NCBI RefSeq assembly: GCF_009377195.2
Contig: NZ_VJXX01000007.1
Coordinates: 1-64,000, forward strand
Origin: Arthrobacter bussei
GTDB lineage: Bacteria; Actinomycetota; Actinomycetes; Actinomycetales; Micrococcaceae
DNA: 64,000 nt
Direction: 5' to 3'
The notes beneath the pieces were generated by a model, which was not told the origin of the DNA, did not search any database, and saw only the letters and a program-made list of their open reading frames with translations. Below are positions 1 through 8,054 of this stretch, one piece after another. A program made the translations under genes and the position numbers. Each line of letters opens with the position of its first letter. The first letter of the stretch is position 1.

Positions 1-1283
1 TCGCGGGTGAGGGCTTCGCCAACGGTGAGACCGTCACGGTCTCGATCCCTGGCGCTGTTGAGGGCGGTGATCCGATCACGGTCGAGGTCATCGCCGGTGA
101 TGACGGATCGTTCGCGGTTGCTCTGCCCGTCCCGGCCGGCTACCCGACCGGTCCGGTCAAGGTCTCGGCTGTCGGTCCGGTGTCGGACACGGTGGTCACC
201 GCTGATCTCACGGTCGAGGCTCCTGCGGTTGTTTATGATCCGTCGATCACCCTGGATCCGGCGACTGTCGTTGCTGGGGGCAGCACGGTGGTCGCGGGTG
301 AGGGCTTCGCCAACGGTGAGACCGTCACGGTCTCGATTCCCGGTATCAACGGCGGGAACCCGATCACGGTCGAGGTCCTCGCCGGTGACGACGGATCGTT
401 CGAGGTTGCTCTGCCGATCCCGGCTGGTTACCCGACCGGTCCGGTCGATGTGACTGTCGTGGGCGATATCTCCGATATCCCTGTGGTGGAGGAACTGGTC
501 ATCGAGGCTCCTGCGGTTGTCTATGATCCGTCGATCACTCTGGATCCGGCGACTGTCGCCGCCGGTGGTTCCACGGTGGTGACGGGTGAGGGCTTCGCCA
601 ACGGCGAAACGGTCACGGTGTCTATCCCTGGTGCTGTTGAGGGCGATGATCCGATCACGGTCGAGGTCCTCGCCGGTGACGACGGATCGTTCGAGGTTGC
701 TCTGCCGATCCCGGCCGGTTACCCGACCGGCCCGGTCGACGTGTCCGCCGTCGGACCTGTCTCCGGCGTGCCGGTGACGGCTGGTCTCATCGTTCAGGCC
801 GCAACGGTGCCCATCCCTGATGGGCCCACCATCGTGGTGCAGCCCGATGCGGTCACGCCGGGCGGCACGGTCGTCGTCGTCGGTGAGGGGTTCGCGCCCG
901 GTGAGCAGGTCGACGTCTCACTCGGATGCGGTGGAACGGCAACCGTCGTCGCGACCGGCGAAGGAACCTTCGCGGTGGAGGTGACGGTGCCTGCTGACTG
1001 CCCGGTCGGCACCACCATCGTGACGGCCGAGGGGGAGCAGAGCGACACCCCGGCGACGGCACTGCTCACGATCCGCCCCGCCACCATCGGTGGGAACGGA
1101 AACGGGAACGGAGACGGGAACGTCATCGAGGGAGACAGCGGTATCGGGTCCGGTAACAGCACGGGCAATGGCAATCTGGCGGACACCGGTGCGGGCGGAC
1201 TGTTCGGGCTCGTCGGGATCGCGCTGACGATCCTCCTGACGGGAGGCGCAGCGTTGGCGACGTCGAGCCGACGCCGGCGCTGA
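1..1283 (+). CDS. Cell-wall anchored Ig-like repeat surface protein (5' end missing)
   Basis: The reading frame is already open at the left edge (codons start at base 3), so the signal peptide and an unknown number of repeats lie outside. The visible part holds three near-identical units of 96-97 residues, each with the core GEGFANGETVTVSIPG and the close ALPIPAGYPTGPV, then a diverged fourth unit (GEGFAPGEQVDVSLGCGG). These look like bacterial Ig-like beta-sandwich domains. A Gly/Asn-rich spacer follows, then LADTG, a hydrophobic helix and a terminal RRRR. LAxTG is the signal of class E sortases in high-GC actinobacteria, so the protein is probably covalently linked to peptidoglycan. An adhesin or stalk role is inference; no binding domain is visible. 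It ends at a hairpin terminator shared with the convergent gene. Confidence 0.85.
   Translation, partial: AGEGFANGETVTVSIPGAVEGGDPITVEVIAGDDGSFAVALPVPAGYPTGPVKVSAVGPVSDTVVTADLTVEAPAVVYDPSITLDPATVVAGGSTVVAGEGFANGETVTVSIPGINGGNPITVEVLAGDDGSFEVALPIPAGYPTGPVDVTVVGDISDIPVVEELVIEAPAVVYDPSITLDPATVAAGGSTVVTGEGFANGETVTVSIPGAVEGDDPITVEVLAGDDGSFEVALPIPAGYPTGPVDVSAVGPVSGVPVTAGLIVQAATVPIPDGPTIVVQPDAVTPGGTVVVVGEGFAPGEQVDVSLGCGGTATVVATGEGTFAVEVTVPADCPVGTTIVTAEGEQSDTPATALLTIRPATIGGNGNGNGDGNVIEGDSGIGSGNSTGNGNLADTGAGGLFGLVGIALTILLTGGAALATSSRRRR
10..890 (+). repeat. Tandem ~291-bp coding repeats
   Basis: The marker AGGGCTTCGCC occurs at 10, 301 and 589, giving periods of 291 and 288 bp. A degenerate copy lies near 886. 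Long stretches of the first three units are identical at DNA level, which suggests recent duplication or ongoing gene conversion. The array continues off the left edge. Confidence 0.9.
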
Positions 1284-1301
1284 CCGGCAGGACGCACGGA
1301 T

Positions 1302-1339
1302 GAGGAGGGGGCTGTTCCGAAGGGAGCGGCCCCCTCCTC
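1302..1339. terminator. Bidirectional terminator
   Basis: A perfect 11-bp inverted repeat (GAGGAGGGGGC at 1302-1312, GCCCCCTCCTC at 1329-1339) sits between two convergent genes, 19 nt after the first stop codon and 13 nt before the other. Confidence 0.75.
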
Positions 1340-1351
1340 CTGTCCGTCCGG

Positions 1352-2353
1352 CTAGGTCGTGAGGACCGGGTCCGTCAGCGTGCGCAGGTAATGGAGTGCG
1401 GCGGGGGCATAGGCGCGCATCGAGTCGTCGTCGGCGTACACGAGCAGGCGGAGCCAGGAGCCGTAGCGATGCACGCCGCCCAGCCTCAGCGCGGGTTCGA
1501 CGGCGGTGCGCAGCTCGGACAGGGGGGCGTAGGACGTCCAGTGGTCGAGGTACGCATCGACGACGGCGAGGATCCGGGGGTCGTCCGCCGTCGTGTTCCA
1601 CTGCTCCCGCATCTGCGTGACGGGGACCAGCAGGGCGCTGAAGGGATGCGCCCAGGAGGCGTCCGCGAAGTCGAAGAATCGCAGGGGGTCGGTGCTGGAG
1701 CCGGGCAGGAAGCAGTTCCTCGCGTGCAGGTCGTTGTGGTCGAGGGAGAGCGGGACGCCGACGCCGCGCAGTACCTCGACCGCCTCCTCGATGGCGGGCA
1801 GGCGTCGGACGATGTCGTCGGCCTCCCCCGGCCCGAGGTACAGGGGGTGCTCGGAGGGCAGCCCGGTGTGGAGGAGGAGCTGGTTCTCCACGAAGTTCGA
1901 GGCGACCTCCGGATTCATGACGACGAGGCCTGCCTGGGCCAGCCGCTCCCCGTGCGGGGCGACAGTCTGCTGGAGGTCCGCGAAGTCCCCGGTGATCCGT
2001 GCCCAGATGGACGCGTCGTCGGATCCGACGCTGTCCAGCGTGGCCCCGTGGTCGGCCGTCAGCAGCCAGCCGCGTGACGGTTCGATGGCGAGGGGCGCCG
2101 CCACGTGGTCCGGGGCCAGTTCGCCGAGGAGCGACATGATGGAGGCCTCCGCGAACTGGCCGAGGTTGTTCTCCTTGAACCACAGCCTGCCGTGGTCGGT
2201 GGGTACGGTCAGCTGCGTGGACCAGAACCGGATGCGCGGCTGCTCCGTGGGCCCGAGGCGCGTGACGCCGAAGGACCCGAGGACGAGGTCGATCCACTGG
2301 TCCGCCTGCTGCCGCCATTCCGGCGAGGCCCAGACGGCACGCGGATTGTTCAT
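1352..2353 (-). CDS. APH-family phosphotransferase
   Basis: The 333-residue product has the aminoglycoside/choline kinase fold signature. The catalytic loop reads HNDLHARN and is followed about 17 residues later by DFADASW, the metal-binding Asp motif. The substrate cannot be read; members phosphorylate antibiotics, choline, sugars or amino acids. I chose the ATG at 2353 (MNNPRAVW) because the upstream extension of the frame is basic, low complexity and runs into the neighbour. It lies 28 bp downstream of the NCS2 permease on the same strand, so co-transcription is plausible. Resistance should not be inferred without closer homology. Confidence 0.8.
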   Translation of the reverse strand: MNNPRAVWASPEWRQQADQWIDLVLGSFGVTRLGPTEQPRIRFWSTQLTVPTDHGRLWFKENNLGQFAEASIMSLLGELAPDHVAAPLAIEPSRGWLLTADHGATLDSVGSDDASIWARITGDFADLQQTVAPHGERLAQAGLVVMNPEVASNFVENQLLLHTGLPSEHPLYLGPGEADDIVRRLPAIEEAVEVLRGVGVPLSLDHNDLHARNCFLPGSSTDPLRFFDFADASWAHPFSALLVPVTQMREQWNTTADDPRILAVVDAYLDHWTSYAPLSELRTAVEPALRLGGVHRYGSWLRLLVYADDDSMRAYAPAALHYLRTLTDPVLTT

Positions 2354-2381
2354 GCCTGTGATTCTGCCATCCGGTACGGGT

Positions 2382-3710
2382 TCAGCCGAGCTTCGACGGC
2401 CTGCTGCCGTGGTCGCGCGATTCCAGCTCCTCCGGCCCGGCGACGTGCTCGCTGCCACGCACCCGCGCGATCGCCGTCATGCCGTGGAAGATGACGAGCG
2501 CCGCAGCGGTTCCCAGGGCGATGCCCGCGAAGGTGAGGTCCCCCATGACCCAGGTGAAGTCGGCGATACCGATCACGAGGGCGACGCCCGCCGTGGAGAG
2601 GTTGATCGGGTTGGAGAAGTCCACGCGGTTCTGCACCCAGATGCGCACCCCGAGGATGCCGATCATCCCGTACAGCACCACACCGGCGCCGCCGAGGACT
2701 CCTGGCGGCACGGTGGCGATGAGCGCCCCGAACTTGGGGAACAGGCTGAGGAGGATCGCGACGACCCCCGCCACCCAGTAGGCAGCCGTCGAGTAGACGC
2801 GTGACGCCGCCATCACGCCGATGTTCTCGGCGTACGTCGTGGTGCCGGAGCCGCCACCGGCTCCCGCGACCATCGTGGCGAGGCCGTCCGCCATGAGGGC
2901 CCGGCCGGTCATCGGGTCGAGGTCCCGGTTCGTCATGGCGGCCACGGATTTGACGTGGCCGATGTTCTCCGCGACGAGCACGAGCACGACAGGGATGAAC
3001 AGTCCGACGACGGACAGGTGGAACTCGGGCGCCGCGAAGTCGGGGAGACCGACCCACGCGGCGTCGTTGATCGCCGCGAGGTCCACCTCACCCCGGAGGA
3101 GGGCGACGGCGTACCCGGCGAGGACGCCGACCAGGATGGAGAGCCGCCCCAGGATGCCCTTGAAGAGGACCGTCACGAGGAGGATGGCGATCACGGTGAC
3201 GAGCGCCGTGACGGGCCCCTGCTCGAAGCTGGCCTTCGCCGTCGGTGCGAGGTTCAGGCCGATCAGGGCCACGATGGCGCCCGTGACGATGGGCGGCATG
3301 GCCACCTGGATCCAGCGCGCCCCCGCGGTGTGCACGATGAACCCGATGATCGCCAGCGCGGCGCCGGCCATGATGATCCCGCCCAGCGCCCCGGCGGGTC
3401 CGTGCTGCGACTGTGCCGCGGCGATGGGTGCGATGAACGCGAAGCTCGACCCGAGGTAGCTCGGTATGCGGTTCGCGGTGACGACGAGGAACAGGAGGGT
3501 GCCGATACCCGAGAACAGCAGGGTGGTGGACGGCGGGAATCCCGTGATCAGCGGTACCAGGAACGTCGCGCCGAACATCGCGACCACGTGCTGCGCGCCG
3601 ATGCCGACGGTCCGGGGCCAGGAGAGGCGCTCGTCGGGCGCGACGAAGCCGCCGGGGGTGACGTTCCTGCCGTCCCCGTGCAGGGTCCAGCCGATACCTC
3701 GTGTGCTCAT
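2382..3710 (-). CDS. NCS2-family uracil/xanthine permease
   Basis: This 442-residue polytopic membrane protein belongs to the nucleobase:cation symporter-2 family. Many hydrophobic helices are visible, along with the AENIGHVKSV segment and a second YAENIGVMAAS copy that match the Q/E-N-x-G signature regions. The start at 3710 (MSTRGIGW) is preceded by AAGG at good spacing. It probably imports uracil or a related base with protons; specificity between uracil and xanthine is not decided by what I can see. The divergent SDR/ALDH operon starts 97 bp away. Confidence 0.88.
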   Translation of the reverse strand: MSTRGIGWTLHGDGRNVTPGGFVAPDERLSWPRTVGIGAQHVVAMFGATFLVPLITGFPPSTTLLFSGIGTLLFLVVTANRIPSYLGSSFAFIAPIAAAQSQHGPAGALGGIIMAGAALAIIGFIVHTAGARWIQVAMPPIVTGAIVALIGLNLAPTAKASFEQGPVTALVTVIAILLVTVLFKGILGRLSILVGVLAGYAVALLRGEVDLAAINDAAWVGLPDFAAPEFHLSVVGLFIPVVLVLVAENIGHVKSVAAMTNRDLDPMTGRALMADGLATMVAGAGGGSGTTTYAENIGVMAASRVYSTAAYWVAGVVAILLSLFPKFGALIATVPPGVLGGAGVVLYGMIGILGVRIWVQNRVDFSNPINLSTAGVALVIGIADFTWVMGDLTFAGIALGTAAALVIFHGMTAIARVRGSEHVAGPEELESRDHGSRPSKLG

Positions 3711-3807
3711 GGGGGTGCCTTCCGGGTGGGTCGGGGGTTCCGGCAAATCCTATCGGCAGCGCGTGACGGGGGTGTTACGTTGCTTGTCAGCGAGCAAAGG
3801 GGCAGAC

Positions 3808-4662
3808 ATGGCATTCACGGTCCGCGGACGCACCGTGCTGGTCACGGGTGCAGGCATGGGCATGGGCAGGCTGTACGCCGAGCGGGCCGCGCGGGAGGGG
3901 GCGGGCGCCGTCGTGCTGTGGGACATCGACGCTCGGGCGCTCGAGGACGTGGTGGCGCACCTCGCCCCGCACGGCGCCACCGTCCACAGCTACGTGGTGG
4001 ACGTCGGATCCGTGGAGTCGATCCGGGCAGCGGCCGCCGCGGTCCTGAACGACGTCGGTGTCCCCGACGTCCTGGTCAACAACGCCGGGATCGTGCGCGG
4101 TGCGTACTTCTGGGAGCACGACCACCTCGCCGACATCGACCTGACCCTGCGCGTCAACGCCGCCGGTCCCATGCACGTCGCACGGGCCTTCCTGCCGGCG
4201 ATGATCGCGCAGGGCCGTGCAGGCAGGATCCTGAACGTGGCATCGGCGTCCGGCACCCTGTCCGTCCCGCGGATGAGCGTCTACGCGGCGTCCAAGTGGG
4301 CCGTGATCGGCTGGAGCGATTCACTGCGCCTCGAACTGCGGGCCGCACGCCATCCCATCGCCGTCACCACCCTGATTCCCAGCTACATCAGGACCGGCAT
4401 GTTCGAGGGCGCCCGAGGCCCCCTGATGACCCCGCTGATGGAGCCGGAATACGTGGTGGACCGGGCCTGGAACGGCATGCTCGGCGGACGCGCACGTGTC
4501 CAGCTGCCGTGGACCGTGCAGCTCGCGGGCACGCTCCGCGCTGTGCTGCCGCAACCCGTCTGGGACGTCGTCGCGGGCCGCGTCCTCAGGATCTACAGCT
4601 CCATGGACCACTTCACCGGGCGCCAGGACGGCCCCGCCTCCGAGACGAAGGACACGCCATGA
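3808..4662 (+). CDS. Short-chain dehydrogenase/reductase
   Basis: A 284-residue classical SDR. It has the nucleotide-binding TGAGMGMG near residue 13, NNAG around residue 93, a conserved Ser in ASASG and the catalytic YxxxK (YAASK). It should oxidise or reduce an alcohol/ketone with NAD(P)(H). AAAGGGG precedes the ATG. A small inverted repeat (TTGCTTG at 3780-3786, CGAGCAA at 3791-3797) lies directly upstream and could be an operator. It overlaps the aldehyde dehydrogenase start (ATGA), so the two enzymes probably act in sequence on one substrate, alcohol to aldehyde to acid; the substrate is unknown. Confidence 0.88.
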   Translation: MAFTVRGRTVLVTGAGMGMGRLYAERAAREGAGAVVLWDIDARALEDVVAHLAPHGATVHSYVVDVGSVESIRAAAAAVLNDVGVPDVLVNNAGIVRGAYFWEHDHLADIDLTLRVNAAGPMHVARAFLPAMIAQGRAGRILNVASASGTLSVPRMSVYAASKWAVIGWSDSLRLELRAARHPIAVTTLIPSYIRTGMFEGARGPLMTPLMEPEYVVDRAWNGMLGGRARVQLPWTVQLAGTLRAVLPQPVWDVVAGRVLRIYSSMDHFTGRQDGPASETKDTP

Positions 4663-6026
4663 ATGCCACTGCACTCCTCGACAGCCGCCGCAGGTACTTC
4701 GACACCGGTGCAACACGGCCCGCGACCTGGCGGCGCGGGCAGCTCGAGGCCCTCCGACGCCTGCTCGTCGACCGGGAGGAGGACTTCACGGCCGCCCTCG
4801 AGGCGGACCTCGGCAAGAGCCGCACGGAGGCGTTCCTCTCCGAGATCGCCGTCGTGCGGGCAGAACTGGACTTCGCCCTCAAGCACCTCGACCGGTGGAT
4901 GGCGCCGGAGAAGATCCCCGTGCCGGGCGGTCTGCGCCCCGGGCGCGCGTGGACGCAGGCGCGCCCGCTCGGGGTCGTGCTGATCATCGGGCCGTGGAAC
5001 TATCCGCTGCAGCTGGTCCTGGCCCCTCTGGTCGGTGCGCTCGCGGCGGGCAACACGGCGGTGCTGAAACCCAGTGAACTGGCCACCGCGACCTCCGCCG
5101 TGCTCTCCCGCCTCGTGCCGCTGTACCTGGATGCCGAGGCGGTGTCCGTGGTGGAGGGCGGGGTGGAGGCCAGTACGGATCTCCTCGCGCAGCCCTTCGA
5201 CCACGTGTTCTACACGGGGGGCGAGCGGGTGGGGAAGATCGTGATGAAGGCCGCCGCGGAACACCTCACGCCCGTGACGCTCGAGCTCGGCGGCAAGTCC
5301 CCGGCCGTCGTCGTCGGCGGTGACCTGCGCGCTGCGGCGCGGCGCATCGCCTACGGCAAGTTCATGAACGCGGCGCAGACCTGCGTGGCTCCGGATCACA
5401 TCCTGACCACGCGGGCCGCGGCCCCGGTCCTGGCCGACGCCCTGGACGACGCGATCCGGGACTTCTACGGGAAGGACCCGCGGACGTCGGGGGACTACGG
5501 CCGCATCATCAACGAGCACCACTTCGACCGGATCGTCGGGCTCCTCGACGGCGGGAGGGTCGTCTCCGGTGGCCGCCACGACCGCGCCGATCGGTATATC
5601 GAGCCCACGGTGCTGCGGGACGTGGATCCGGCGTCACCGCTCATGCAGGAGGAGATCTTCGGCCCGCTGCTGCCCATCCTCGAGGTGGAGGACCTCCAGG
5701 CCGCGATCCGCTTCATCGGGGCACGACCGCACCCGCTGGCCGCCTACCTCTTCAGCGACCGCGACGACCACCTGGCGGCGTTCACCCAGCAGGTCCAGGC
5801 GGGCGGGCTGGCCCACAACGTCTGCACCATCCAGCTCGCGGTCCCCGGCCTGCCCTTCGGCGGCGTTGGGGCAAGCGGCACGGGGAGCTACCACGGCCGG
5901 CAGTCCTTCGTGACCTTCAGCCACCTGCAGCCCGTGTTCTCCAAGCCATCGGGACTGGACACCCTGCGCCTCGCCTACCCACCCTTCGGGCCGGTCAAGC
6001 GGGCCCTGCTGCGCCGGCTCCTCTAG
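4659..6026 (+). CDS. Aldehyde dehydrogenase (ALDH3-like)
   Basis: The 455-residue enzyme shows GPWNYPLQL, the FYTGG cofactor segment, the catalytic-base Glu in LELGGKS, and the nucleophile Cys in AAQTCVAPDH. Length and the C-terminal YPPF segment fit the ALDH3 group (fatty or aromatic aldehydes) rather than the ~500-residue ALDH1/2 group. The ATG at 4659 overlaps the SDR stop codon by 4 nt, indicating translational coupling. It oxidises an aldehyde to a carboxylate with NAD(P)+, probably the product of the upstream SDR. Confidence 0.9.
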   Translation: MNATALLDSRRRYFDTGATRPATWRRGQLEALRRLLVDREEDFTAALEADLGKSRTEAFLSEIAVVRAELDFALKHLDRWMAPEKIPVPGGLRPGRAWTQARPLGVVLIIGPWNYPLQLVLAPLVGALAAGNTAVLKPSELATATSAVLSRLVPLYLDAEAVSVVEGGVEASTDLLAQPFDHVFYTGGERVGKIVMKAAAEHLTPVTLELGGKSPAVVVGGDLRAAARRIAYGKFMNAAQTCVAPDHILTTRAAAPVLADALDDAIRDFYGKDPRTSGDYGRIINEHHFDRIVGLLDGGRVVSGGRHDRADRYIEPTVLRDVDPASPLMQEEIFGPLLPILEVEDLQAAIRFIGARPHPLAAYLFSDRDDHLAAFTQQVQAGGLAHNVCTIQLAVPGLPFGGVGASGTGSYHGRQSFVTFSHLQPVFSKPSGLDTLRLAYPPFGPVKRALLRRLL

Positions 6027-6035
6027 GGCCGGCGC
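6011..6035. terminator. Putative bidirectional terminator over the ALDH stop
   Basis: GCGCCGGC (6011-6018) and GCCGGCGC (6028-6035) form a perfect 8-bp stem enclosing the stop codon of the aldehyde dehydrogenase, 14 nt before the stop of the convergent pgm gene. No clear T-tract. Confidence 0.45.
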
Positions 6036-6048
6036 AGGGCCCGCCGGG

Positions 6049-7680
6049 TCAGCTGATGACGCCGTCCACGAGGGCCTTCGCCTCGGCCTGCACCTGCTTC
6101 AGGTGCTCCTCGCCGCGGAAGGACTCGGCGTAGATCTTGTAGACGTCCTCCGTGCCGGACGGGCGGGCCGCGAACCAGGCGTTCTCCGTGGTCACCTTCA
6201 GGCCACCCACGGGGGCACCATTGCCGGGCGCCTCCGTCAGGCGGGCCGTGATCTCCTCGCCCGCGAGGGTCGTGGCGGTGACGTCCGACGGCGAGAGCTT
6301 GCCGAGGGCGGCCTTCTGCTCGCGCGTCGCGGCGGCGTCGATGCGCGCGTAGACCGGGGCGCCGAAGCGTTCGGTCAGCGCGCCGTAGTGCTGGGACGGC
6401 GTCTTCCCCGTCACGGCGGTGATCTCCGAGGCCAGCAGTGCCAGCAGGATGCCGTCCTTGTCCGTGCTCCACGGTGACCCGTCGAGGCGCAGGAAGGACG
6501 CCCCGGCGGACTCTTCGCCGCCGAACGCCAGTTCGCCGCTGAGCAGGCCGGGGACGAACCACTTGAAGCCCACCGGGACCTCCTGCAGCACGCGGCCGAG
6601 GTCGGCGGCGACACGGTCGATGATCGAGGACGAGACCAGGGTCTTCCCGATCACGGCGTCGGGACGCCAGTTGGGCCGGTTCGCGTACAGGTACTGGATG
6701 GCGACGGCGAGGTAGTGGTTGGGGTTCATGAGGCCGGCGTCGGGGGTGACGATGCCGTGGCGGTCGGCATCGGCGTCGTTGCCCGTCGCGATGTCGAACT
6801 GGTCCGCCTGCTTGATGAGCGAGGCCATGGCGTACTGGGAGGAGCAGTCCATCCGGATCTTCTCGTCCCAGTCGAGCGTCATGAACGCCCACTGCGGGTC
6901 GACCGTCGGGTTGACCACGGTGAGGTTCAGGTTGTGGCGTTCGCCGATCGCGCCCCAGTAGTCCACGGCCGCGCCGCCCATGGGATCGGCGCCGATGTGC
7001 ACGTTCGCGGAGCGGATGGCGTCGAGGTCCAGGACCGAGGGGAGGTCGTCCACGTAGTGCTGCAGGAAGTCGTAGGTGCTGATGCCCTCGGCGGTCCGCG
7101 CCTGGGCGAGGGGCATGCGCCGGACGTCGCGGAGGCCGCCCTCGAGGAGGTCGTTGGCGCGGTTCGCGATCCACGTGGTGGCATCGGAGTCGGCGGGGCC
7201 TCCGTGCGGCGGGTTGTACTTGAAGCCACCGTCGGCCGGGGGATTGTGCGAGGGGGTGATCACGATCCCGTCCGCCTGCTCCGTGCGCGTCGCGTTGTAC
7301 CTGAGGATGGCGTGAGAGACGGCCGGGGTGGGGGTGTATGCGCCGCGGGCGTCGACGAGGACGGCCACGTGGTTGGCCGCGAGGACCTCGAGTGCGGTGT
7401 TCTGCGCGGGCTCGGACAGCGCATGGGTGTCCTTGCCCATGAACAGGGGCCCGGTGATCCCCTGCCCCGCGCGGTACTCGACGATCGCCTGCGTGATCGC
7501 CGCGATGTGCCCCTCGTTGAAGGAGGACTTGAGGGAGGACCCGCGGTGCCCCGAGGTCCCGAAGGCCACGCGCTGGGCGGGATCCCCGAGATCGGGTTCG
7601 ACGTCGAAGTACGCGTCGAGCAGTTTGGTCACGTCGACGAGGTCGGAGGGGAGGGCCACTGTGCCCGCTCGGTTAGCCAT
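6049..7680 (-). CDS. pgm: Phosphoglucomutase (alpha-D-glucose specific)
   Basis: The 543-residue enzyme interconverts glucose-1-phosphate and glucose-6-phosphate, feeding glycogen, trehalose and cell-wall sugars. Landmarks are GTSGHRG near residue 41, the phosphoserine loop TPSHNPP (Ser144), the Mg2+ loop DADAD at 302-306, the sugar-binding GGEES at 387-391 and the C-terminal phosphate-binding RPSGTED. Length matches the bacterial alpha-PGM family (about 545). It is convergent with the ALDH gene and divergent from a small acidic protein. Confidence 0.95.
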   Translation of the reverse strand: MANRAGTVALPSDLVDVTKLLDAYFDVEPDLGDPAQRVAFGTSGHRGSSLKSSFNEGHIAAITQAIVEYRAGQGITGPLFMGKDTHALSEPAQNTALEVLAANHVAVLVDARGAYTPTPAVSHAILRYNATRTEQADGIVITPSHNPPADGGFKYNPPHGGPADSDATTWIANRANDLLEGGLRDVRRMPLAQARTAEGISTYDFLQHYVDDLPSVLDLDAIRSANVHIGADPMGGAAVDYWGAIGERHNLNLTVVNPTVDPQWAFMTLDWDEKIRMDCSSQYAMASLIKQADQFDIATGNDADADRHGIVTPDAGLMNPNHYLAVAIQYLYANRPNWRPDAVIGKTLVSSSIIDRVAADLGRVLQEVPVGFKWFVPGLLSGELAFGGEESAGASFLRLDGSPWSTDKDGILLALLASEITAVTGKTPSQHYGALTERFGAPVYARIDAAATREQKAALGKLSPSDVTATTLAGEEITARLTEAPGNGAPVGGLKVTTENAWFAARPSGTEDVYKIYAESFRGEEHLKQVQAEAKALVDGVIS

Positions 7681-7724
7681 GGCCCCAGCATGTCAAAGAA
7701 CGCTGCCGATTACACCCGGTGTCG

Positions 7725-7750
7725 CTGATCGTCAGTAAGCTGAGGATCAG
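7725..7750. promoter_or_regulatory. Inverted repeat between divergent genes
   Basis: CTGATCGTCAG (7725-7735) and CTGAGGATCAG (7740-7750) pair at 10 of 11 positions around a 4-nt spacer. It lies between the starts of pgm and a small acidic protein and could be an operator; the function is unknown. Confidence 0.4.
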
Positions 7751-7789
7751 CACCCGGCCAGGGTGGAGACGCGAACGGAAGGAAGCACC

Positions 7790-7957
7790 ATGAGCGACGG
7801 TCCCAGCGACACCCCCACCGGCGATCCCGAGGAGCAGGGCGCCGAGCAGGCCGGCAACCTCGACGAGCAGCTCGCCGGCGGTTACGGCGGACCAGGCACG
7901 GACGACGAGGTGGCCCCGGACTTCGAGGCGGACAACGGCAACGGTCCCACCGACTGA
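7790..7957 (+). CDS. Small acidic hypothetical protein
   Basis: A 55-residue, highly acidic, Gly-rich and probably disordered protein (MSDGPSDTP...NGNGPTD). GGAAGGAAG just upstream supports the ATG at 7790. No domain is recognised. A 9-bp hairpin follows the gene, so it is probably transcribed alone. A role as a small stress or hydration-type protein is a guess. Confidence 0.6.
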   Translation: MSDGPSDTPTGDPEEQGAEQAGNLDEQLAGGYGGPGTDDEVAPDFEADNGNGPTD

Positions 7958-8004
7958 CGCCGACGGGGGCGGCGACGCCCGGTACCCTGGAACCGCGCCG
8001 GACG

Positions 8005-8025
8005 GCGGCGGACACGGTCCGCCGC
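8005..8025 (+). terminator. Possible terminator hairpin
   Basis: GCGGCGGAC (8005-8013) and GTCCGCCGC (8017-8025) form a 9-bp stem with a 3-nt loop, after the small acidic gene and just before the glycerate kinase promoter. No T-tract. Confidence 0.4.
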
Positions 8026-8042
8026 GTCGCGGGGCCTGCGGT

Positions 8043-8048
8043 TAGTGT
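8043..8048 (+). promoter_or_regulatory. -10 element for a leaderless glycerate kinase mRNA
   Basis: TAGTGT followed by 6 nt and the GTG start codon. This spacing places transcription start at or next to the start codon. Confidence 0.5.
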
Positions 8049-8054
8049 GGACGG

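Noticed and set aside
1-890. Regular repeats considered as a CRISPR array or satellite
   Set aside because: The period is ~291 bp, in frame, and encodes protein domains; there are no short identical repeats with unique spacers.
1352-2353. Annotation as an aminoglycoside resistance gene
   Set aside because: The APH fold is shared by many metabolic kinases; the sequence shows no feature specific to a resistance enzyme.
2955-4658. A long open frame on the plus strand antisense to the NCS2 permease and running into the ALDH frame
   Set aside because: It has a composition typical of GC-rich shadow frames (Arg/Gly/Asp repeats), no family match, and conflicts with well-supported genes on the other strand and frame. 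Only the part from 4659 is the real ALDH.
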